NCBI GenBank assembly: GCA_001247695.2
Contig: LGRX02025962.1
Location: forward strand, 1 to 17,843
Reading direction: 5' to 3'
From: Cymbomonas tetramitiformis
Taxonomy: Eukaryota; Chlorophyta; Pyramimonadophyceae; Pyramimonadales; Pyramimonadaceae
Length of the DNA stretch: 17,843 nucleotides
A program made the translations under genes and the position numbers. Shown here piece by piece: positions 8,007 to 15,792 of this stretch; within the stretch, counting starts at the first letter, position 1, and the number at the start of each line of letters is the position of its first letter. Under the pieces are notes generated by a model. The model was not told where the DNA came from. It saw only the letters and a list, made by a program, of their open reading frames with translations, and did no database searches.

Positions 8007-8047
8007 GTCCTAAAATTAGCAGTTTACAGAGAAATCTCTGCACTTTG
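8007..8047 (+). repeat. 41-bp direct repeat, first copy, with palindrome
   Basis: GTCCTAAAATTAGCAG, then TTTACAGAGAAATCTCTG and CACTTTG. The core CAGAGA-AA-TCTCTG is a perfect inverted repeat. The copy at 8180-8220 matches with only a few substitutions. Confidence 0.8.
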
Positions 8048-8179
8048 CGGCGGATTTCCCGGACGAAATATGATGATCTGAGGACGTAAAGCGCATGGAT
8101 ATCATTCCAATACTCGCCATATGTCAATTGAACGCATTTGCTACCTCGCGGGATGTCAGATACTTGCTCGGGACGGATA

Positions 8180-8220
8180 GTCCTAAAGTTGACAGTTTAC
8201 AGAGAAATCTCTGTAATTTG
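8180..8220 (+). repeat. 41-bp direct repeat, second copy, with palindrome
   Basis: GTCCTAAAGTTGACAG, then the same TTTACAGAGAAATCTCTG core. It is 173 bp from the first copy and ends 11 bp before the retrotransposon LTR. The pair may be the ends of a small unrecognised insertion. Confidence 0.8.
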
Positions 8221-8231
8221 AGCGCACGTAA

Positions 8232-8547
8232 TGTCCCAGGGGAATTCCCAGGAGTAAACTATTATCCTCTATTATCTTGAGGAATCATATCATATATTCA
8301 GATATACTATTTAACATAAACCCAGACAGCAAGAGTTATATCATTTGCTGTCCAAGTCCAAGAGACCAACTCTGTTACCTCTCTTTATTCTCTCCTCTGA
8401 GCTCACATATTATTTTCCCCAACTGTTCGCTCAGGCAATGTCACATCCACTCACTAATTTCCCTAATAGTTCGCTACTCTTATTCTCATCGAAATCAGAC
8501 CCCCCTACTATGGGTGTCTCAGCAGGTACGTCGTGCCTCCTGGCACA
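8232..8547 (-). repeat. 3' LTR of the gypsy element
   Basis: On the minus strand it begins TGTGCCAGG (8547 downward) and ends CCTGGGACA (8232). The ends are inverted repeats matching at 8 of 9 bases and have the canonical TG...CA. It directly follows a purine tract and a noncoding stretch after the pol stop. The length is 316 bp. A short hairpin (GTGCC-TCCT-GGCAC) lies at its U3 end. A minus-strand AATAAA (8384-8389) and TATA-like sequence (about 8290-8312) are present, but their order does not allow a confident U3/R/U5 division. The partner LTR is outside the window. Confidence 0.7.
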
Positions 8548-8558
8548 ACTCTCCCCCC
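8548..8558 (-). promoter_or_regulatory. Polypurine tract (plus-strand primer)
   Basis: On the minus strand GGGGGGAGAG, plus a T, immediately precedes the LTR's TGTGCC. This is the position and composition expected of the RNase H-resistant primer for second-strand synthesis. Confidence 0.7.
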
Positions 8559-8819
8559 GTTAGGAGTGGACTTTCCCCTGAAACCACGACTAAAGCATAA
8601 TCACACATACAATAGCGTACAGGGGTCTCGTGATTCCTCTGCTCATCAGCGTAGCAGAAGGGCTTCACCAAGGATCACGCTGCCAACGCTCATCCCGGAT
8701 TCACCCAACCGCACACAACCGATATCTAAGGCAGGTCTTCAGTCTTCGTCTTCTCCTTCGAAACTCTGCTTGCCATAGATCGGTTGCACTCGGTCCAAGG
8801 GTTATGACCGTAACATCGT
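8559..8819 (-). other. 3' noncoding stretch between pol stop and polypurine tract
   Basis: About 260 bp with no convincing coding content. Plus-strand open frames across it are short and enter the antisense of pol. Confidence 0.5.
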
Positions 8820-9476
8820 TTACTTTCCTGTGCCTCCAAAAGTCAAGTGCTGGAACAGATGCCGCAGTAGACCCTCTGGAACTGGATACACTGCGTGTGA
8901 CTTCTGCATCCCCTTCCGATGACCACTCGGTCCCAGTTGTGCAGTATCAGGGTGAACTCCTGTTGCACGTCGATGCGAACAAGGAGTCGCTGCAGAGCAT
9001 TGCAGTAAGGGTTCGGGCGGAGGCGAGCTCGCCCATATACACGTAGGTTTCATGTATCGTTTCCCATACATGCAGTAGGTGCAAGTGAGGGGCGCCGGTA
9101 AATGGCTCATTACTGGCCTGAAACGCAGGGCGTCAGGGTAACGGCCCATCGGGTTCTCCACAAACCAGTGTTGAGGACGGAGATACTCGATGATGTCTAG
9201 GGTGCGTTGTACGCACGCGTCCGCTGTAACGAAATCGGGCGGACCTCCAGTGGTGCGGGCCTGACTGTACTGGGTACAAGGGGGGCTTGCCCATACCACG
9301 TCGAAGTACCCTGGGGGATACCTCCAATAATCCCAGCTCTCAATGGCCGTCACGTGAGTCGGCCGCCAAAGCGGGTCAGCGTCCAGAGTTACCGATCTCG
9401 AGGCTGGGAAGCAGCGGGCAAACTCCTTTTCCACGGAGCCTGTTCCACTGAACAATACCAATATCCGTACTGGCCG
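8820..9476 (-). other. C-terminal cytosine-C5-methyltransferase-like domain of Pol
   Basis: Residues about 722-939 of the frame ending at 8820. Visible motifs are ILVLFSGTGS (motif I, AdoMet binding), TLDADP (acidic ribose contact), VVWASPPCTQYS (motif IV, with candidate nucleophile C788), WFVENP (motif VI Glu-Asn) and YCMYGKRYMKPTCIWA (motif VIII-like). AVYPVPEGLLRHLF near the end fits the family's C-terminal helix. It is in frame with integrase and chromodomain, with no intervening stop. The type is the compact Dcm-like form with 'SPPCxxYS' rather than 'PPCQxxS', as seen in algae, giant viruses and phage. Cytosine is the likely target, but this is not proven from sequence. The key residues are present, so it may be active. 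Confidence 0.8.
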
Positions 9477-11639
9477 AGTATCAAGTGCAGCGAGGGTAGT
9501 GACATAGGTGACCTCGCCCTCTCTCGTCATTCCACGTTGTTCCCAAGGAAGGCATTCGTCGGTGGGGTTCTCAAACTCCTCCTCCCAGGGTCTCACCAAC
9601 AGGTAGGCTAAAGAGGCACCTGACGCCACCGCAGCAGAACTGGGTGTATCGCGGCGTTGCTCTCGACGACGTAATGCAGCGTCACGTACCTGGCCCTCCA
9701 TGGCCAGACGTTCGGTCTCAAAGTCCTTAAGCTGCTGCAGAGGTGCTCCACGCTCCAGCTTGTCTCGAGTCCTCCACGAATCGTGGGCCTTTGAGTAGCC
9801 CGTCCAGCGTACCTTCCATTCCACAATCTCCTTTCCTCGGGAGATGCGAACTCGTCGAGCCAGAATGCGATCCACATGGGCCTCGCGTTGTCCATCAACT
9901 ATCACCGCCTCTGGGATTGCTGGCTGTCGGCGTGACGCGAACGCATCTGCCCCTCCCACGTATGGCTTCAGTCGATGTTGTGCGAACACATCATGTATAC
10001 GCCAGCGTGGGGGGAGCTGCAGTCGATAAGCCACCGGAGCACCTCGGTCTGCCTCCGGAAGACCCGCCTGCATGTCACTGTAGAACCGCTCCGTTACCGC
10101 CAACGGCCCATGCCAGCGCTTGCTGAGCTTCCTGCAAAGGGACCTGTCCATGAGCTTCTCCGTGAGGTGCTTGGCTTCTACCCAGACGAGGTCCCCCACC
10201 GCATACTCCCGCTGCCCATGGCGCTGATCGAAGAGATCTCGCTGCCGCTGCTGTGCCAACTCCAGTCTACCCCGCGCGTCCCGCAGCTGCGACGAAAAAC
10301 GAAACGCCCATTCATGTGCAGTCCCCACCCCTCCTTTGCGTCGCCCATCGGTAGACTGGGCAGCTTCTAGAAACATGTCAAGCTGTGACATGGGTGACAC
10401 ACCATAGCACAACTCGAAGGGGGTGAAACCGGTTACGTCACTGCGCGAGTCGTTAATAGCAAACTCGACGTTGGTGGCGTACAGGTCCCAGTCCTCCGGA
10501 CTATCATCGACGAAGGAGCGAAGCATATCCTCCACGACCCGGTTGGTGTGCTCCGCTTGACCATCAGATCGGGGGTTGTAAGGGGTGGTCATTGCCACCT
10601 TGACCCCCATCAACCGCATCAGCTCTTTCCAGAACGCGTCTTGGAAGCGTGGGTCCCGGTCGCTGACAATTTTCATAGGCGCGCCATGCTGCCTCCACAC
10701 GGTGTCGAAGTAGATGCGAGCAATAGTGGCTGCTGAGCTGTCCCCGAAGTTAATGGGGACCACGTGGACCATCTTCGAGAGCTTACAGGTGAAGGCGACG
10801 AACGCGTCGTTCCCTTGCTCGGTCAAAGGTAGACCGGTGACAAAGTCCACACCCACGTCCTGCCAGTTTCGCGACGGAATCGAATGCGGGTTAAGCAGTC
10901 CATCAGGGTATGACGATCGGGGTTTCACAGCCTGGCAAGTGGGGCAGGACGCCACCCAAGCTCCAACATCATCCGAGGCGTTCTTCCACCAGAATCGACG
11001 AAGAACCCTTTCAAGTGTCTTGTCGCGCCCTGTGTGACCCGCTGCCAGGGAGTCGTGGGCTTCGCGGAACACAATCTCCCGGAGGGGTGAGTCCTCACCC
11101 AGGACCAGCTGGTAGTGCCCCGCAGCTACCCGCCACAGCACTTCGCCAACAATGCAGAAGTGCTTCGTGCTGTGATGGGGAGCTGACTGTACTTGCTCCC
11201 GCAGAGTACGAAGGGGCCCGTCTCGGCTGTACTCGTCCCGCAGGGCCTCAAGGAAATCTCCTCCAGAAACTGTGCCCTGCGCGTCCCGCATCTTTGACGC
11301 CTTGCCTGCATCAACAATTGGCGGGGGCACTCGCTGGTGTCGAATCCTCTGCGGTCTTGACCTCGAGGGTGGAGCATACACCACCAGCATCGGCCATGGG
11401 AGGTCCTGCAGCACTCCATCTGTTCCCTTAAACAGTTGGGTGGGATTCCCCCTGAGAGTCATGTGTGGGGATGACCTCCTCAATACGCATCCCCGCGCGT
11501 CTGAAAAGCTTCCTCCACTGCGGCATGCGCGACTGTAGGTCCGGCAGCAGGAACACTGCAGAGGTGTTCTCGGGGTCTTGCCGCCACTCATGCACGTAGG
11601 TGCGGAGTACAGCCTCGATGGTGAGATGGTCGCTGTCAT
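8820..11639 (-). CDS. pol: Pol C-terminal part: integrase, chromodomain, C5-methyltransferase-like domain
   Basis: 939 codons, ending at the stop at 8820. Roughly the first 60 are an out-of-frame shadow; the true entry is from the Dam-like frame near the C5 run at 11448-11452. Integrase: zinc-binding H195, H202, C232, C235 (SCPTCQ), then D265 (VGVDFVTG), D327 (SDRDPRF) and E363 (GQAEHTNR), giving D,D35E. It inserts the cDNA copy. Chromodomain, about residues 587-645: EWKVRWTGYS...SW, which in chromoviruses guides integration to modified chromatin. From about residue 722 to the end is a methyltransferase-like domain, described separately. All catalytic integrase residues are present, so this part looks intact. 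Confidence 0.92.
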   Translation of the reverse strand: MTATISPSRLYSAPTCMSGGKTPRTPLQCSCCRTYSRACRSGGSFSDARGCVLRRSSPHMTLRGNPTQLFKGTDGVLQDLPWPMLVVYAPPSRSRPQRIRHQRVPPPIVDAGKASKMRDAQGTVSGGDFLEALRDEYSRDGPLRTLREQVQSAPHHSTKHFCIVGEVLWRVAAGHYQLVLGEDSPLREIVFREAHDSLAAGHTGRDKTLERVLRRFWWKNASDDVGAWVASCPTCQAVKPRSSYPDGLLNPHSIPSRNWQDVGVDFVTGLPLTEQGNDAFVAFTCKLSKMVHVVPINFGDSSAATIARIYFDTVWRQHGAPMKIVSDRDPRFQDAFWKELMRLMGVKVAMTTPYNPRSDGQAEHTNRVVEDMLRSFVDDSPEDWDLYATNVEFAINDSRSDVTGFTPFELCYGVSPMSQLDMFLEAAQSTDGRRKGGVGTAHEWAFRFSSQLRDARGRLELAQQRQRDLFDQRHGQREYAVGDLVWVEAKHLTEKLMDRSLCRKLSKRWHGPLAVTERFYSDMQAGLPEADRGAPVAYRLQLPPRWRIHDVFAQHRLKPYVGGADAFASRRQPAIPEAVIVDGQREAHVDRILARRVRISRGKEIVEWKVRWTGYSKAHDSWRTRDKLERGAPLQQLKDFETERLAMEGQVRDAALRRREQRRDTPSSAAVASGASLAYLLVRPWEEEFENPTDECLPWEQRGMTREGEVTYVTTLAALDTRPVRILVLFSGTGSVEKEFARCFPASRSVTLDADPLWRPTHVTAIESWDYWRYPPGYFDVVWASPPCTQYSQARTTGGPPDFVTADACVQRTLDIIEYLRPQHWFVENPMGRYPDALRFRPVMSHLPAPLTCTYCMYGKRYMKPTCIWASSPPPEPLLQCSAATPCSHRRATGVHPDTAQLGPSGHRKGMQKSHAVYPVPEGLLRHLFQHLTFGGTGK
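9705..9887 (-). other. Chromodomain of Pol
   Basis: Residues about 585-645 of the frame ending at 8820. The pattern HVDRILARRVRISRGKEIVE followed by WKVRWTGYSKAHDSW has the aromatic positions and GY turn of chromodomains. It lies after integrase, as in chromoviruses. Confidence 0.8.
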
Positions 11640-11799
11640 GTGGGGGGCTGCACCACACGTGAAGTCCTCTCCACTGCTCCTTTAGGCAGTTTTCCCAGTA
11701 TTTGACCACCAGCTGACCGCGGCCTTTTGGTCCGCGACAGGCATCCACGTCGAACTTCCCGTATTTCGACTGTAGCCGTTCGAACAATGCCTGGTGCAA
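11428..11799 (-). CDS. Phage-Dam-like (adenine methyltransferase-like) domain of Pol
   Basis: An internal piece of the polyprotein in its own frame; the TTG at 11799 is not a real start. It reads LHQALFERLQSKYGKFDVDA, then CRG, a gap, EQWRGLHVWCSPPHD, and AVFLLPDLQSRMPQWRKLF. This matches the layout of phage-type Dam proteins: 'f..l....g.f.lDaca' followed by 'W.g..vwcNPPy' and a later 'vfllP'. The catalytic DPPY/NPPY motif is SPPH here, so N6-adenine activity is doubtful in this copy. Dam-like domains are known in DIRS retrotransposons. It is joined upstream at the G6 run 11843-11848 and downstream at the C5 run 11448-11452, each by one surplus base. It lies between the RNase H linker and integrase. 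It could instead be a non-enzymatic DNA-binding remnant. Confidence 0.6.
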   Translation of the reverse strand: MHQALFERLQSKYGKFDVDACRGPKGRGQLVVKYWENCLKEQWRGLHVWCSPPHDSDHLTIEAVLRTYVHEWRQDPENTSAVFLLPDLQSRMPQWRKLFRRAGMRIEEVIPTHDSQGESHPTV

Positions 11800-14700
11800 C
11801 CGCCCCGTCGATTCCCTCCGCGATTGAGACGCGCTCTTCGCAGGGGGGCTTCCTCGTCCTGGGGGCGTCAGTCAGAACCACCGTCGGAGGTGTCGCCGGC
11901 TTTGCTGCCTCTTGCTGGGGCGGCGATTTGGTGTTCGACCGCGAGCGAGAGGTCACCGTGCCGCTGGGGCGCTCCATAGGGACCTTGGCTGACACCTGCG
12001 GCGGAGTTTGTGCAGGCGCTCCGGGTGCTTGGCACCCCGACGTCCCTCCCGCAGGAGGTAACCCAGTTTTTGACCGGGTGCGTGAGGCCACCCCGCCACA
12101 AGGTTGCTCTGAGGCCTCCGCTGGCATTTCCAATGCCGCCTTTCCTGGTAGCTTGGACCGTCCCATTGCGCGAAGGGACTTGAAGGCCCCCCGAAGAGCC
12201 CTTGTACTCTTCTTCAGGGAAGCACGCTGAAACGCCAGCGTCGCCCCTCTCGTGGGGGGCGCTGTGATCTCCGTCAGGTGGTCCGCGCCGGGGTGCTCAG
12301 TTTGCAACCCTTCAACATCTGATGTGACCTCCGTCGGGAGATCCGCGCCAGGGTGCTGCACCTGCACCCCTCCAGCGTCTGATGTGACCTCCGTCGGGAG
12401 ATCCGCGCCAGGGTGCTGCATCTGCACCCCTCCAGCGTCTGATGTGACCTCCGTCGGGAGATCCGCGCCAGGGTGCTGCATCTGCACCCCTCCAGCGTCT
12501 GATGTGACCTCCGTGGGGAGATCCGCGCCAGGGTGCTGCGTCTGCACCCCCCCAGCACCCGCTGCAACCTCTATTGGGAGGTCCTCGCAATGGTGCGGGG
12601 CTCGAAGCTCCTTGGCACCAAGTTGGGACTCCATAGCCAACTCCGCCAGCTGCAGAGTGTCCACCGCGTCCAACCAGCTGTTCACCTCAGCAAGCTGGGT
12701 CAGGGTGCCCAAGGCTGGGCCCTCCTCAAAGAGGTCGGAGGTGTCCAACACAGAGAGGGGGTCTTTCGGGAGGTCCGACTTAGCGTCGAGAATGCCGGCC
12801 TCCTTCAAGCCCTCCCGAGGTGTCTTCGCTGAGTAGTCGGGTCGCCGTGACAAGGCGTCTGGAACCAGTAGTAGGGCCCCTTTCACGTACTCCATGCGGG
12901 GGACCCCCACCTCCACGAGATCCATGTACCATCGTGCCTGCCGCCGACTCAGCTCCCTCCCCGGCTCCATCAGCCATTCCAGTGGCCGGTGGTCGCCTTG
13001 CAGCTTGAAGGCGGTGAAGATCAGGTAGTGCCGCCAGGTCACCGTGGTGCAGTGGTGAAGTCCGCAGAGCTCCCTCTCGCCCGTGTGGTAGTTCTGCTCA
13101 GCCGCGGAGAACTGCCGGCTCTCGTAGGCTATCACCTTAAGTCCTTCACCACAGTCCTGCATCAGGACTCCACCCAGCGCCACCCCACTCGCGTCGGTCT
13201 GCACCACGAAGGGGGCTGATCCGTCCGCTGCGGCCTTCACGTTCGGCAGGGCCAGAACGGGGGCGTCCACCAGTGCTGCCTTCAGCTCTTCAAAGGCCCA
13301 CTGCTGCTCAGGGCCCCATCTCCACTCCACCTCGTTCTTGGTGAGCATGGTGAGGGGCTGCGCGATGTCGGAGAAACAGTGAATGAACCGACGATAATAA
13401 CCGGCTAGGCCCAGGAACTGCCGGACGTGAGTGACATTCTCCAGCGCCGGCCAGTCGCGCACTGCCGCCACCTTGTCGTGCTGCGGCTTGCAGCCCTCGC
13501 TGGACAGAGTGTGCCCAAGAAACCTCAAAGACTCCTTCAGCATCTGCGCCTTAGAGGCCTTGAGGTATACTCCTTTCTCGCGACAGGTCTGAAGGAAGGT
13601 ACGGACGTTGTCGTAGTGTTCTTGGACTCCACCCTTCGAGAACACCACCACATCGTCGATGAAGATTCGGACGAAAGGTAAGTGTCCTAAGGCTCGCTGC
13701 ATCCTCCGCTGGTACTGTGACGGGGAATTCTGCAATCCCTGTGGCATCACCAGCCACTCGTAGGAGCCCATCTGGGTGGTGAATGCTGTCTTCTCCACGT
13801 CTTCCTCAGCCATGGGGACTTGCCAGAATCCATCCACGGCGTCGAAGGAGGAGAAGTGGGTGGCACCCTGCATCTCGTCGAACATCAACTGAATGTCCGG
13901 CAGCGGGTACCGATCTCTCACTGTTTGAGAGTTCAGCTGGCGGTAGTCCACCACCAGGCGCAGCGTGTTAGGCTGGCCCGGTTTGGGTACCATGAGACAT
14001 GGTGCCGCGTAAGGACTGGATGAGGGTCTGATGTAGCCCTTTTCCACCAGCTGCTCGATGCGTTCCCGCAGTTGCCGAAGCTCTTCCACAGACATGCGGT
14101 AGGGACGGCGAAATGGAGGTCCTCCCTCCTTGTCTGGCTTAAGGGTGACTCTGGCCTCATCCTCCATCGACCGCCGCAGTTTGGACATCATGGGGAGGGC
14201 GTCACGCAGCTCCTCGGAGAACTCCTCGAAGAGTGCCCGGAACTTCTCCTTCCAGCGGGGTGCCACCTTGGCGTCCCTCGTGTCCTGTGGGATGTCTTTG
14301 GCGGTGCCCCCAGTATCCGGGGGTTCCAGCTTCACCTGGGTGCTGGCCACAGGCTTCGCATCAGCTGCAGTGTCCACCGAGAGGCATACTGCTTCGGCCT
14401 CGACCGCGAGGAGTTCCGCGTCGGGATGATCCCCGGCTGCAGTAGCAGCGTAGGCCGAATCGTGCTCGCTGCCGTCCCTGCGCGCCATCATAAGCCACGC
14501 CGGCTGAGCGGAGGCGTCGCCCGTGAGCCTCTGCGTCTCTGCGTACAGGAGGTGCTTACGCAGCTGCACAGCCGTCAGGAAGACCTCATCGATGAGTCCA
14601 GCACAGTTGTCTCCGCGTCCACCAGCACTTTTACCCGGGTTGCAGCCGGCGATGGTCACGAGCTCTTTACCCCCCCCCCTTCGTTCTGCGCGCGAAGGAC

Positions 14701-14821
14701 ACGGAGCCGTGACCGGCGTAATCCAGCATGATGGGAGAAAGGCTACGCAACCATTTCCCCCCCAGCACCACGTCCACTCGGATCCCGAGTGGCAACACCC
14801 GCATGGCCATGGCCGACTCAT
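11636..14821 (-). CDS. pol: Pol central part: reverse transcriptase and RNase H with long linker
   Basis: 1,061 open codons; true coding begins near residue 46, where the protease frame shifts in at the C10 run 14670-14679, and ends near residue 993 at the G6 run 11843-11848. RT, about residues 225-440: EKGYIRPSSSPYAAPCLMVP, LRLVVDYRQLN, SSFDAVDGFWQVP (D327) and FIDDVVVFS (D389, D390), followed by RFLGHTLSSEG. RNase H, about 535-660: VVQTDASGVALGGVLM (D543), the GEREL block (E582/E584), DHRPLEWL (D610) and VPDALSRR (D655). These copy the RNA genome into DNA. Residues about 660-993 are a low-complexity linker holding a 20-residue repeat and two SRxRSxT basic motifs. All RT and RNase H catalytic residues are present. 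Confidence 0.93.
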   Translation of the reverse strand: MSRPWPCGCCHSGSEWTWCWGGNGCVAFLPSCWITPVTAPCPSRAERRGGGKELVTIAGCNPGKSAGGRGDNCAGLIDEVFLTAVQLRKHLLYAETQRLTGDASAQPAWLMMARRDGSEHDSAYAATAAGDHPDAELLAVEAEAVCLSVDTAADAKPVASTQVKLEPPDTGGTAKDIPQDTRDAKVAPRWKEKFRALFEEFSEELRDALPMMSKLRRSMEDEARVTLKPDKEGGPPFRRPYRMSVEELRQLRERIEQLVEKGYIRPSSSPYAAPCLMVPKPGQPNTLRLVVDYRQLNSQTVRDRYPLPDIQLMFDEMQGATHFSSFDAVDGFWQVPMAEEDVEKTAFTTQMGSYEWLVMPQGLQNSPSQYQRRMQRALGHLPFVRIFIDDVVVFSKGGVQEHYDNVRTFLQTCREKGVYLKASKAQMLKESLRFLGHTLSSEGCKPQHDKVAAVRDWPALENVTHVRQFLGLAGYYRRFIHCFSDIAQPLTMLTKNEVEWRWGPEQQWAFEELKAALVDAPVLALPNVKAAADGSAPFVVQTDASGVALGGVLMQDCGEGLKVIAYESRQFSAAEQNYHTGERELCGLHHCTTVTWRHYLIFTAFKLQGDHRPLEWLMEPGRELSRRQARWYMDLVEVGVPRMEYVKGALLLVPDALSRRPDYSAKTPREGLKEAGILDAKSDLPKDPLSVLDTSDLFEEGPALGTLTQLAEVNSWLDAVDTLQLAELAMESQLGAKELRAPHHCEDLPIEVAAGAGGVQTQHPGADLPTEVTSDAGGVQMQHPGADLPTEVTSDAGGVQMQHPGADLPTEVTSDAGGVQVQHPGADLPTEVTSDVEGLQTEHPGADHLTEITAPPTRGATLAFQRASLKKSTRALRGAFKSLRAMGRSKLPGKAALEMPAEASEQPCGGVASRTRSKTGLPPAGGTSGCQAPGAPAQTPPQVSAKVPMERPSGTVTSRSRSNTKSPPQQEAAKPATPPTVVLTDAPRTRKPPCEERVSIAEGIDGAVAPGIVRTATVEIREVRRGCLSRTKRPRSAGGQILGKLPKGAVERTSRVVQPPT
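12241..12600. repeat. 60-bp minisatellite inside pol, six units
   Basis: Four near-identical 60-bp units (12301-12540) are flanked by one diverged unit on each side. In the pol frame they encode a 20-residue repeat, DLPTEVTSDAGGVQMQHPGA, so unit gain or loss keeps the frame. The more diverged edge units are typical of arrays that turn over by slippage or unequal exchange. It lies in the linker after RNase H. Confidence 0.95.
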
Positions 14822-15308
14822 TATAGGTGGAGCCCGCTGCGGTGGGGGCCGTGAACTTCGAGTAGGCCACAGCCCCTGTGGTCTTCACCGACCCGTCCGC
14901 TAGTGTGACCTTCATTTGCGGGCCCTGCCGTACGCGTAGGCCACAACGTCGTACGCAGTCTTCAGACACGAAGTTGTCCGAGGCACCGGAGTCCACGAGT
15001 ACCTTGACAAGCTTGCCACGCAGATACGCGTAGAAGACTAACAGCAGCGCTCCTTCCTCATCATGAGCCGCAGCGAGCTGAGATGCCCACAGCACACACC
15101 CGTCACGCAGGATGCGCTTGCAACGGCCGACACCCATGCTCGTGTCGTTGTCACCCCCACACGCTTCATCACCATCATCGTCGTCATCATCATCCTCCGT
15201 CAGTGGGTGACTGCGCATGCTTTCTTCCTCAGTGTCTTCCTGCAGGGGGTGAGTATTCAGTGCGTGAATCTCCTCTGGGGCCCCAGCTTTGGCCAGCTGT
15301 TGGGTCAT
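14667..15308 (-). CDS. Aspartic protease segment of Gag-Pol
   Basis: A retropepsin that would cleave the polyprotein. VLVDSGASDNFVS (catalytic Asp, codon at about 14993) is followed by MKVTLADGS and DVVLGGKWLRSL, the second hydrophobic signature in place of the usual 'ILG..WL'. A run of seven Asp precedes the domain. The frame ends in TAA right after a run of ten G (minus strand). The RT frame resumes if that run is one base shorter, so the stop is probably not the genuine end of the protein. The ATG at 15308 is unlikely to be the initiator, since the frame is open upstream to about 15365 and joins the previous segment there. Confidence 0.85.
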   Translation of the reverse strand: MTQQLAKAGAPEEIHALNTHPLQEDTEEESMRSHPLTEDDDDDDDGDEACGGDNDTSMGVGRCKRILRDGCVLWASQLAAAHDEEGALLLVFYAYLRGKLVKVLVDSGASDNFVSEDCVRRCGLRVRQGPQMKVTLADGSVKTTGAVAYSKFTAPTAAGSTYNESAMAMRVLPLGIRVDVVLGGKWLRSLSPIMLDYAGHGSVSFARRTKGGG

Positions 15309-15792
15309 GCTGTCCTCGACCCCACCAGCGTCCGGCGCTGGCGGGTCTGCACCGCCGCTGCTGGCCCCTGTCCGCAGCCATTTGCTGGGTCAAATTGTCC
15401 TCCAGGTGCTCCGGAGACTCGCTCATTGGTCCACCCTCCAGTACTTCGTCAGGAGTCACGGCATCGGGCGGTGTAACCTCAATTGGCTGCTGCTCCGGCT
15501 GCTCGCCAAAGAGATCCGCTCTCACCTCTGCAGGAGTCACCGCCGACTGCCTCTCACGGTACTGGTGCACCCTGTACAAGCTGCACCATGCATCCGGCAT
15601 CCCGGGGATGTCCCCCCCTGTGCCAGGGATGGTCCCCGTGGCCGAAACAGAAGCCGCGGGCACTCCCACGGAGTTTCCACCAACATCCCCCGTAGCCCAA
15701 GGGTAGGGGGCGAGTCCATGACGGCCAGCGATTCCTCCGCCGGCATCCCACGCTGTCGGCCGCGCCAGCGCAGAAGGCCCTCCGCTTCCCAC
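15229..15792 (-). CDS. Unrecognised Gag-Pol segment before the protease
   Basis: Real coding in this frame probably runs from about 15710 to about 15366, between the G5 run 15706-15710 (one base missing) and the C4 run 15365-15368 (one base surplus). It is Gly/Pro-rich, then acidic: GTIPGTGGDIPGMPDAW, SAVTPAEVRADLFGEQPEQQ and EHLEDNLTQQMAAD. The last is echoed 30 codons later, in the protease frame, by VEDSMTQQLAKA, suggesting a local duplication. No known domain was recognised; it looks largely disordered. The frame outside these limits is shadow. Confidence 0.5.
   Translation of the reverse strand: MGSGGPSALARPTAWDAGGGIAGRHGLAPYPWATGDVGGNSVGVPAASVSATGTIPGTGGDIPGMPDAWCSLYRVHQYRERQSAVTPAEVRADLFGEQPEQQPIEVTPPDAVTPDEVLEGGPMSESPEHLEDNLTQQMAADRGQQRRCRPASAGRWWGRGQHDPTAGQSWGPRGDSRTEYSPPAGRH

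Larger units (their letters stand above)
7189..8231. other. AT-rich spacer without a supported gene
   Basis: About 1 kb between the nested TIR elements and the retrotransposon LTR. No open frame longer than about 60 codons looks coding. It contains a possible TTAA-type miniature element, G tracts, an 11-bp inverted repeat and a duplicated palindromic motif, all listed separately. Confidence 0.5.

Noticed and set aside
11428..11850. Introns at the pol frame changes
   Set aside because: Each frame change is accounted for by one base at a homopolymer with continuous protein similarity across it; nothing needs to be removed by splicing.
12241..12600. 60-bp array as a CRISPR or centromeric satellite
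   Set aside because: The units abut with no spacers, are only six in number, and are in frame within pol.
12252..12836. Plus-strand Cys-rich repetitive open frame of 194 codons
   Set aside because: It is the antisense of the 60-bp minisatellite in pol; the repeated Cys pattern follows from the minus-strand 20-residue repeat.
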